The notes under the pieces were generated by a model that was not told the DNA's origin, made no database searches, and was given only the letters and a program-made list of their open reading frames with translations. Shown here in pieces: positions 58,252 through 64,000 of a stretch of 64,000 nucleotides of DNA. The stretch comes from Deinococcus metalli (GTDB taxonomy: Bacteria; Deinococcota; Deinococci; Deinococcales; Deinococcaceae): positions 248,001 through 312,000 of the forward strand of contig NZ_JACHFK010000001.1 in assembly GCF_014201805.1 (NCBI RefSeq), read 5' to 3'. The number at the start of each line of letters is the position of its first letter. Within the stretch, counting starts at the first letter, position 1. The translations under genes and the position numbers were made by a program.

Positions 58252-59607
58252 GTGTCCCGGCCGTCCGTGTGGTCGTTCCTGCTGCTCGCGCTGTGTCTCG
58301 GCGCGGTCGGCTTTGCGGCCCTGACCGGCCAGGCGGTGCTGCTGGCCGGCGCCGCGCTGCTCGTCGGGGTGATCTCGTGGCCGCTGGGCGGCGCGGCCCG
58401 CTGGCTGGCGCCCATCGTGTACGCCATCGGATTCGTCGTGGCGCTCACGCTGCCCGGCGCGGCCGCCGGCCCGCTGGACCTCGTGGGCGCGCTGCTGCTG
58501 ATCGGCGGCCTGGGCTTCATCACGCTGCGTGACCAGGGCTCCGCGCGCGAACTCGCGTGGCAGCGGAACACCATCGCCGCCCTGCGCGCCGGCAGCGAAC
58601 GTCTCGCGGAGGCGCGAGATGCCGACGCCATCATCCGCGCCGGCATCAACATCCTCGACCGGCTGCAGGTCGCTCCCAACATGGCCTTCGTGGCGTACCG
58701 CCAGGGCACCCCCATGATCCTCGCGGCGCGCGGCGCCTTCGAGGCCTACCTGGAACGGCCCATCCACCCCAGCGACAGTGACAGCCGTTCGGTGCAGGCC
58801 GACCACTGGGTGGCCGAGGAGGTGCTCGCACTGATGAAAAAACCCCAGCGCCGCAAGTACCATGTCGCCGCCGTGTACGGCCGCGCCACCACCCACCTGG
58901 GCGTGCTGATCCTGACCCGCAGCGAGGACGTGGACTTCGACGAGGACGAGATCACCGTGATCGCGTCCTTCGCCCGGCTGCTGGGCGCGCAGCTCGGCCA
59001 GTGGACCGCCATCCGCGAGCTGCGCGACGCGAACGAGCTCACCCTGCGCTCGCTGGGCGCGGCCCTGGAACGCCGCGACGACGACACCGGCGGCCACACC
59101 CTGCGCGTGGAGCGCAGTTCCGAGCGCCTCGCGCGCCGCCTGGGCTGGGCGGAGGAACAGGTCAAGGCGCTGCGCTGGGGCGCGTACCTGCACGACCTGG
59201 GCAAGCTCGCCATTCCCGACGCTGTGCTGCACAAGCGCGGGCCCCTCGACCCTGAGGAGCGCCGGGTGATCCAGCAGCACACCATCATCGGCTACGACAT
59301 GCTCCAGGACCTGCATTTCCTGCCGGCCGAGACACTCGACCTGGTGCGCTACCACCACGAGCGCTGGGACGGCACCGGCTACCCCTCCGGTCTGCGCGGC
59401 CAGAACATTCCGGACACCGCGCGGCTGTTCACGATCATCGACGTGTACGACGCCCTGACCAACGCCCGGCCGTACAAGCCCGCGTGGACACGCGACCGCG
59501 CCCTGAACGAGATCCGCATGCAGGCAGGCCGCCAGTTCGATCCGCAGTACGTGGACGCCTTCCTGCGCATGATGGCCGAGCAGGACGACGCCCACCTGGT
59601 GAGCTGA
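58252..59607 (+). CDS. Membrane-anchored GAF/HD-GYP cyclic-di-GMP phosphodiesterase
   Basis: The 451-residue protein has three or four N-terminal hydrophobic helices (SFLLLALCLGAVGFAALTG, WLAPIVYAIGFVVALTLPG), a GAF-like sensor domain at about residues 105-255, and an HD-GYP domain. Catalytic motifs are complete: AALERRDDDTGGHTLRVE, GAYLHDLGKLAIPDAVLHKR, HTIIGYDMLQD, and YHHERWDGTGYPSGLRGQ with the GYP triad. It should degrade cyclic di-GMP to GMP or pGpG in response to a membrane or small-molecule cue. Leaderless GTG start. A strong hairpin follows. Confidence 0.94.
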   Translation: MSRPSVWSFLLLALCLGAVGFAALTGQAVLLAGAALLVGVISWPLGGAARWLAPIVYAIGFVVALTLPGAAAGPLDLVGALLLIGGLGFITLRDQGSARELAWQRNTIAALRAGSERLAEARDADAIIRAGINILDRLQVAPNMAFVAYRQGTPMILAARGAFEAYLERPIHPSDSDSRSVQADHWVAEEVLALMKKPQRRKYHVAAVYGRATTHLGVLILTRSEDVDFDEDEITVIASFARLLGAQLGQWTAIRELRDANELTLRSLGAALERRDDDTGGHTLRVERSSERLARRLGWAEEQVKALRWGAYLHDLGKLAIPDAVLHKRGPLDPEERRVIQQHTIIGYDMLQDLHFLPAETLDLVRYHHERWDGTGYPSGLRGQNIPDTARLFTIIDVYDALTNARPYKPAWTRDRALNEIRMQAGRQFDPQYVDAFLRMMAEQDDAHLVS

Positions 59608-59615
59608 GCGTCCCG

Positions 59616-59656
59616 GACGGACGGCGCCGGCCACGTTCAGGCCGGCGCCGTCCGTC
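59616..59656. terminator. Strong hairpin between convergent genes
   Basis: GACGGACGGCGCCGGCC (59616-59632) pairs perfectly with 59640-59656, 17 bp, with a 7-base loop. It lies between the HD-GYP stop and the convergent kinase stop and can end both transcripts. There is no T-tract. Confidence 0.75.
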
Positions 59657-59662
59657 TGCGGA

Positions 59663-60598
59663 TCAGTTCATGGCGTCCAGGTCGGCCTGCGTCGGGGCGT
59701 ATGCGCCCGCGTGCGCGCACGCGACGGCCGCGGCCTTCAGGCCCATGCGCAGGTGCTCGGTCCACAGCGCCTCCGGACGGCGCGTGGCGCTGAAGAGCAG
59801 CCCGGCGCACAGGGCGTCGCCGGCCCCCACGGTGTCCGCGACCTGCACCGGGAAGGTCGGCAGGTCCACGCTGCCCGCCGAGTGGTACAGGGTCGCGCCC
59901 TTGGCGCCGCGCGTGATCACGATGGGCGCGTCGTGGTTCAGGCCGCGCAGCAGCCGCAGCGCCTCCTCCTCGGTGGTCTTGGGGTAGAAGAAATCCAGGT
60001 CCTCGTCGCTGAACTTGATCAGGTCTGCGGCCTTCAGGACGCGCTCGAACACCGCCGGATAGTCCGGGTGCCGGTGAGTAATGCGGGCGTTCGGGTCGAA
60101 GCTGATCTTCACGCCCGCGGCCTTCGCCGCGCCGATCATGTCCAGCAGCGTGTCGGCCAGCGGCCAGCGGCTGAGGCTGATGCCGCCCACGTGCAGCCAG
60201 CGCGCCGCCTTCATCCAGCCGCCCGGCAGGTTCGCCGGCTCGAACAGCAGGTCCGCGCTGTTCTCGCCGAGGAAGCGGTACGCCGGCGGATTGGCCGAGT
60301 ACACGACCGCGATCAGCGTGGGGGCCGGAAGCTGCTGCAGGAACCGCGGGTCAAGGCCTGCCGCGTCGCTGGCCGCCTTCAGGTCGTCGCCGAAGTTGTC
60401 CTGTCCGACCGCGCCCGCGAAGGCGCTCGGCACGCCCAGCGCCGCGCACGCCCGCGCCACGTTCCACGGCGCGCCGCCCGGATGGGCGTGCCACGCGTTC
60501 CCGCCGCCGGTCACGAGGTCGATCAGCGCCTCGCCCGCGCTCACGATCAGCGGCAGGGAGGTGGCGGCAGGGGCGGCCGGATCAGTCGCGTCAGGCAT
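59663..60598 (-). CDS. PfkB family carbohydrate kinase (fructokinase-like)
   Basis: The 311-residue kinase has the two PfkB signatures: the sugar-binding region [17 protein letters not shown] followed by [15 protein letters not shown], and the ATP/anion-hole motif [19 protein letters not shown] with the catalytic Asp. [13 protein letters not shown] sequence ([12 protein letters not shown]) supports a fructokinase or ribokinase-like enzyme. The exact sugar cannot be told. ATG 60598 is too close to AGGAGG (one base) for normal initiation, but TACGAT eight bases upstream makes leaderless initiation likely. Confidence 0.9.
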   Translation of the reverse strand: MPDATDPAAPAATSLPLIVSAGEALIDLVTGGGNAWHAHPGGAPWNVARACAALGVPSAFAGAVGQDNFGDDLKAASDAAGLDPRFLQQLPAPTLIAVVYSANPPAYRFLGENSADLLFEPANLPGGWMKAARWLHVGGISLSRWPLADTLLDMIGAAKAAGVKISFDPNARITHRHPDYPAVFERVLKAADLIKFSDEDLDFFYPKTTEEEALRLLRGLNHDAPIVITRGAKGATLYHSAGSVDLPTFPVQVADTVGAGDALCAGLLFSATRRPEALWTEHLRMGLKAAAVACAHAGAYAPTQADLDAMN

Positions 60599-60606
60599 AC
60601 CTCCTG

Positions 60607-60612
60607 ATCGTA
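60607..60612 (-). promoter_or_regulatory. -10 element of the PfkB kinase gene
   Basis: TACGAT on the minus strand lies eight bases before ATG 60598, the same hexamer and spacing as for the DUF554 gene. Confidence 0.5.
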
Positions 60613-60917
60613 CCGCGCGTCCAGATGCCTGCCGATCATGGTCTGATCATGGCCCGCGCGGGACGATGGTCGCGGGCGGCGTTCCGGCTTCATTTCCGGG
60701 GGGAGACACGCGCCGGAACGCGCCCGCCACGCACGGAGTCGGTCCGGTGGACCTGGGCCGCGTCGGAGCCGGCGGCGCGCGCTCCTGCGTCTCGCTGGAC
60801 GCGCGGAGGCAGCCCGAGGGTGCGCGAAGTCTGCCAGGTGGTCGGGGACGGCAGGGCCATGACGTCATCACCTGGGGATGTTGTGACGGTGCAGGTTCCG
60901 TGTCCGTGGAGTGCCGC
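60613..60917. other. Intergenic stretch with repeats, no gene supported
   Basis: This region is upstream of the kinase gene and downstream of the GNAT gene. GATCATGG occurs twice with an 11-base period (60634-60641 and 60645-60652), about one helical turn, near the kinase promoter, and ATGACGTCAT (60859-60868) is a perfect palindrome. The open frames here show no start signal and have arginine/proline-rich, shadow-like translations. Confidence 0.35.
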
Positions 60918-61403
60918 TCAGCGCAGATCGAGCGTGTACAGCGTCACGTCGAAGCCCAGCACCCGGCGCTCGGCCACGCGTTGAAAGCCGTAGGACTCGT
61001 ACAGTGCGCACAGTTTCGGGCGCGCGGTCGCGGTGTCGAGTTTCAGCGCCGCCAGCCCATGCTCGCGGCCTTCCTGCACGGCGCGGTCCAGCATCCAGCC
61101 CGACAGACCACGGCCCTGCGCGTCCGGATGCACGGCCAGTTTGTGCAGGTACAGGGCCGTTCCCGGCGCATCCTCGGGCCAGAACAGGAGGTCGCGGTCC
61201 TGGAGCGACATGCACGCGGCGGCCCGGCCGCCCTGCCACGCCACCCGCCACGACGCGGCCGGATAGTGCTTCAGCAGCCGCTCGGGCGTGAGGGTCGCGG
61301 GCGGCCACAGCGGTTCACTGCGCGCTTCCAGCGCGGTAGCCGCAGCGATCAGCACGGCCGAGGCGGCGTCCACATCGCCGGTGGTCAGGGTCAGGTCGGG
61401 CAT
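60918..61403 (-). CDS. GNAT family N-acetyltransferase
   Basis: The 161-residue protein has the GNAT acetyl-CoA motif A, LHKLAVHPDAQGRGLSGWML, with the QGRG pyrophosphate loop, and the later motif B with KLCALYESYGFQRVAE. It acetylates an amine on an unknown small molecule or protein. The ATG at 61403 overlaps the Rieske gene stop (TGATG), so it is the last gene of the ccm-Rieske operon. That position suggests co-expression but not necessarily a shared role. Confidence 0.9.
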   Translation of the reverse strand: MPDLTLTTGDVDAASAVLIAAATALEARSEPLWPPATLTPERLLKHYPAASWRVAWQGGRAAACMSLQDRDLLFWPEDAPGTALYLHKLAVHPDAQGRGLSGWMLDRAVQEGREHGLAALKLDTATARPKLCALYESYGFQRVAERRVLGFDVTLYTLDLR

Positions 61404-61969
61404 CAGCTCTCCGGGGCCGGGGCGGGCTCGATGCCGGTGGCCCAGACCTCGGCTCCCCGGCGTTCCAGGCGCACGCGGGGCAGCGGCGCGCGGGCCTTGC
61501 CGAACTCGGCCACGCCGGCGCGCAGCGGATCGAACACGCTGAAGTGGCAGCGGCAGCCCAGACGCGGGTACCCCTCGCCCTGCGGCGGGCGGTAGTTGAA
61601 GGCGAAGGCCAGCACCTCCGGGTCGCGCACGAGGTTCACGGCGCAGCCCAGGTGCGTGCATACCCGCGAGTACGCGATCAGGTGGACGCCGGACGGATCG
61701 TCCAGGCCGCCCGGCACCGCCTGCGGCACGCGCAGCAGCGTACACGGCCGGCCCGCGTAGGTGAACGTGCGCTCGGTCCACTCGCCCGCCACGTCGGTCA
61801 GCGGAGCGATGGCCAGGGGCGCCGCCCCCTGGAACGCTGGCGGCCCCGCGCCCTCCTTGCGGAAGGTCACGCGCGCCGCGTACCAGCCCAGGTACCCGAA
61901 GGTGCCCAGCGTGCCCGCCACCGGCAGCAGCCACCAGCGCTCCAGCACGTCCCGGCGCGTGAGCTTCAT
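61403..61969 (-). CDS. Rieske [2Fe-2S] iron-sulfur protein
   Basis: The 188-residue protein starts [13 protein letters not shown], a twin-arginine-like leader followed by a membrane helix ([19 protein letters not shown]), as in Rieske subunits of quinol oxidising complexes. The cluster ligands are in [10 protein letters not shown] and, about 45 residues later, [11 protein letters not shown]. It is likely anchored with its cluster on the outer side. A GGAGG site precedes the ATG. A cytochrome b gene is not in this window; the upstream fused cytochrome c may be an electron partner. Confidence 0.92.
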   Translation of the reverse strand: MKLTRRDVLERWWLLPVAGTLGTFGYLGWYAARVTFRKEGAGPPAFQGAAPLAIAPLTDVAGEWTERTFTYAGRPCTLLRVPQAVPGGLDDPSGVHLIAYSRVCTHLGCAVNLVRDPEVLAFAFNYRPPQGEGYPRLGCRCHFSVFDPLRAGVAEFGKARAPLPRVRLERRGAEVWATGIEPAPAPES

Positions 61970-62027
61970 CCGGCCTCCGGGGGAAGGAAGGAGGGGGAGA
62001 GGAGCCGTGCTCCGGACGGCATCCCGC

Positions 62028-63062
62028 TCACTTGCCGGCCTTCTGCCAGCCCTCCAGCAGGGTCAGGAGCAGCGTCACGTCGGAGTCTTTCAGGGTCGGG
62101 AAGGCGGGCATGGCCCCCTTGCCCTGCCGGATGATGGTCGCCATCGCCTCCCGCGTCAGGGTGGACTCGCGCAGGTTCGGGCCGATGCCGCCCGCACCGG
62201 CCGGGCCGTGGCAGCTCGCGCAGTTCGCGGCGTACACGCTCAGGGCGGGATCATCCTGCTGGAGCCGTGTGCGCAGGGCGGTGATCAGCTCGTCCGCGTC
62301 GCGGCCCGAGGGATTGAGGGTGCGGTAGCGTTCCAGGGCGCTCAGGGCATCCTGGCTCTGCCCGAAGCGCGCCAGCGTGAAGCCCAGCAGGAGCTGCGAC
62401 TCCGCGTCGTTCGGAGCGAGCTGCGCGGCGGTGCGGACCAGCAGCGCGGCCTGTGTGGCGTCCTTCTCGCCCAGCGTCTGGCCCGTGCGCTCGCCGCGCG
62501 TGAGCAGCAGGATGCCCAGGCGCCGAAGCGCCACCGGCTGCCGTGGATCGAGCTTGAGCGCGTTGCCGTACGCGGTGAGCGCCTGGTCGTAGGTGCCGGA
62601 GTCGAAGGCGGCCTTCCCCCACGCCAGGTAGTCCGCGTTTGCGCCCGTGCGCTCGGCCGTGGCCCGGAGCTGCGGCAGGTTCAACACGTTCTGCACGTTC
62701 GCGGCCTCGGTGGCGTCCAGCGACGCGAGCTGCCAGCGCGGCACCACCGTGAAGGCCGCGATCACCGTGATCACCAGGGCGAGCACGGCGCCGCCCAGCG
62801 CGAGCCGCCGCGCTCCGCCGGGACCGGGTGCGGGCGGCAGGGCGTCCAGCGCCCGCAGGGTGCGCGCCGCGCGGCGTTCCAGATCCGGTCGCCGGGTGTC
62901 GTCGCCAGACGCGGCCAGTTCGCCGTACAGCACGTCGCGCTGCTCCAGCAGTTCTGTGCGCTGGGCGGCGTCCGGGTCGGCGGCCTGACCGCGCCGCAGC
63001 GGCTCCAGCACCAGCCACAGCGCCACCAGCACGATCACGCCCAGCAGGATCACGCTGGCCAT
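62028..63062 (-). CDS. CcmI-like TPR protein fused to a C-terminal cytochrome c domain
   Basis: The 344-residue protein has the CcmI start, a membrane helix ([20 protein letters not shown]), a charged linker ([19 protein letters not shown]), a second helix ([20 protein letters not shown]), and TPR repeats ([39 protein letters not shown]). To this is joined a cytochrome c domain of about 85 residues with CASCHG and a likely axial Met in [11 protein letters not shown]. CcmI delivers apocytochromes for heme attachment; a heme-bearing fusion is unusual. The start overlaps the ccmH stop (TGATG). Confidence 0.88.
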   Translation of the reverse strand: MASVILLGVIVLVALWLVLEPLRRGQAADPDAAQRTELLEQRDVLYGELAASGDDTRRPDLERRAARTLRALDALPPAPGPGGARRLALGGAVLALVITVIAAFTVVPRWQLASLDATEAANVQNVLNLPQLRATAERTGANADYLAWGKAAFDSGTYDQALTAYGNALKLDPRQPVALRRLGILLLTRGERTGQTLGEKDATQAALLVRTAAQLAPNDAESQLLLGFTLARFGQSQDALSALERYRTLNPSGRDADELITALRTRLQQDDPALSVYAANCASCHGPAGAGGIGPNLRESTLTREAMATIIRQGKGAMPAFPTLKDSDVTLLLTLLEGWQKAGK

Positions 63063-63547
63063 CAGCCCTCTCCCCGTCCGGCACCCGGCCGCGTCTCGCG
63101 CCGCACCTGCTCCAGGTACGAGTCGAAGGGCTCGGGCTCCATGACCGGCGCCGGGGTCGTGGCCGCCGGGCGCCGGCGCAGGAAGGTCCACCACACGCCG
63201 CCGCCCGCGGCCAGCGCCAGCAGCGGCGCGCCCCACAGCAGCAGGTTGCGTCCGCTCTTGGGCGGGTCCAGCAGCACGAAGTTGCCGTAGCGCTGCGCGA
63301 AGTACGCGTAGATGTCCGCGTCCGCTCTGCCGGCGGCGACCTGTTCACGCACACTCGAGCGCATCTTCACGCTGATGTCGCTGCGCGACTGCTCGATGGA
63401 CTCGCCGGTGTCGCACAGCGGGCAGCGCAGGTTCTTCTGGATGGTGACCGCCCGCGCTTCCTGCGCCGGGGTCAGGGTGGGGGCGGCCGCCAGCGCGGGG
63501 CCCAGGAGCGCCGCGGTCAGGACGACGGCCGTCAGGACGCGCCGCAT
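63062..63547 (-). CDS. ccmH: Cytochrome c maturation protein CcmH
   Basis: The 161-residue protein has a signal peptide ([20 protein letters not shown]), the thiol-redox motif [18 protein letters not shown], and a C-terminal membrane helix ([19 protein letters not shown]). CcmH reduces apocytochrome CXXCH cysteines before heme ligation. It is coupled at both ends by one-base TGATG overlaps with ccmG and the CcmI-like gene. Confidence 0.94.
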   Translation of the reverse strand: MRRVLTAVVLTAALLGPALAAAPTLTPAQEARAVTIQKNLRCPLCDTGESIEQSRSDISVKMRSSVREQVAAGRADADIYAYFAQRYGNFVLLDPPKSGRNLLLWGAPLLALAAGGGVWWTFLRRRPAATTPAPVMEPEPFDSYLEQVRRETRPGAGRGEG

Positions 63548-64000
63548 CAGATGCCGGGGACGCCGATGGTCACGAGCCCGGCGTTCAGGCGCTCGCGCGT
63601 CAGGCCGCCGCGGTCCATGTAGCGCACCACGCCAGTCTTGTCGATGAACACCGTCTCCGGGATGCCCGATACGCCGTAGTTCACGCCGGTGTCGATCCCA
63701 GGGTCCCTCAGATTCGGGTACGCCAGGCCGTACTCGCGGATGAAGTCCCGCGCGCTCTTCTCGCTGGTCTCCTGGAACAGGATGCCCAGGATCGCCACGC
63801 CGGACGCGCCGCCCTGCTTGTCCGCGAGTTCGCGGAACATCGGCGCCTCCTCGCGGCACGGCCCGCACCACGACGCCCAGAAGTTCACCACCACCGGGCG
63901 CCCGCGCAGGGCCTCCAGGCTGACCGGCACGCCGTCCAGACTCGTCAGGGTGAAGGCCGGCGCGGGCTTGCCGATCAGGGGACCGCCGGTCGTGGCGTTG
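63547..64000 (-). CDS. ccmG: Thiol:disulfide interchange protein CcmG/DsbE/ResA type (5' end outside the window)
   Basis: The frame is open to the window edge, so the N-terminal signal anchor is missing; about 150 residues are present. The thioredoxin fold is clear: [20 protein letters not shown], then the redox pair in [20 protein letters not shown], and the cis-Pro loop [15 protein letters not shown]. It keeps CcmH or apocytochromes reduced outside the membrane during cytochrome c maturation. A GTG at 63930 is internal, not the start. Confidence 0.94.
   Translation of the reverse strand, partial: NATTGGPLIGKPAPAFTLTSLDGVPVSLEALRGRPVVVNFWASWCGPCREEAPMFRELADKQGGASGVAILGILFQETSEKSARDFIREYGLAYPNLRDPGIDTGVNYGVSGIPETVFIDKTGVVRYMDRGGLTRERLNAGLVTIGVPGI

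Noticed and set aside
60625..60984. Plus-strand frame of 119 codons upstream of the GNAT gene
   Set aside because: No start signal, Arg/Ser/Thr-rich composition, and it runs antisense into the GNAT gene end.

Overview
The window looks like chromosomal DNA of a Deinococcus species (phylum Deinococcota). Base composition is very GC-rich and codon third positions are almost all G or C. About twenty genes have a TANNNT -10 hexamer 5-9 bases before the start codon with no Shine-Dalgarno site, the leaderless arrangement known from Deinococcus. Gene content also fits: futalosine-pathway MqnC, OpcA with Zwf, a BamA-type outer-membrane assembly protein, RqcH, DivIVA, PspA and a lipoprotein-rich surface. 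Genus is an inference from content and sequence style; I see no rRNA, tRNA, CRISPR array, insertion sequence or prophage.

Layout. 1-3411: truncated rapZ overlapping yvcK, then proA. 3412-5073: a gene-poor stretch and an acyltransferase. 5165-9531 (minus): dxs behind a lipoprotein gene, pspA, and a secreted stalk-like protein. 9643-14511: a TetR regulator with two dyads at its promoter, purU, two small unknown genes, an acyl-ACP-reductase-like Rossmann protein and a quinone-oxidoreductase-like MDR protein. 14657-18248: a beta-oxidation operon (FadB-like, a small AT-richer gene, thiolase). 18299-21710: Nif3-like protein and tmk, then glutaminyl cyclase and queG on the other strand. 21768-25592 (minus): the oxidative pentose-phosphate operon gnd-zwf-opcA, with a cre/LacI-type palindrome in the gnd leader. 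25778-28383: mqnC, a small unknown gene and cysK, closed by a strong terminator.

28436-35716: a DUF937 protein, a two-permease plus ATPase ABC exporter, a family 2 glycosyltransferase, alkyladenine DNA glycosylase, a lipoprotein, and two coupled hotdog thioesterases. 35730-39642 (minus): methylmalonyl-CoA mutase, two tandem secreted or cytosolic paralogs, and the mutase chaperone meaB. 39860-45706: a PEBP lipoprotein, rpe, comB, a secreted protein, a DUF4034/Sel1 membrane protein and nspC. 45719-46125 holds a terminator and a candidate structured RNA. 46136-49358 (minus): a DUF4384/LGFP surface protein, a DUF554 membrane protein and a leishmanolysin-like lipoprotein. 49787-50809: a small HTH protein and a TPR-like gene preceded by a leaderless mini-ORF. 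50828-53563 (minus): yggS-divIVA-P450 operon. 53819-59607: bamA, rqcH (also with a leaderless mini-ORF) and an HD-GYP phosphodiesterase. 59663-64000 (minus): a PfkB sugar kinase, then a tightly coupled cytochrome c maturation/respiration cluster (ccmG partial, ccmH, a CcmI-cytochrome c fusion, Rieske protein, GNAT).

Most of the window is metabolic and housekeeping. The items most worth follow-up are the structured RNA candidate at 45940-46125, the two leaderless mini-ORFs overlapping TTG/GTG starts (50019 and 56549), the gnd operator, and the low-GC coupled gene inside the fad operon.
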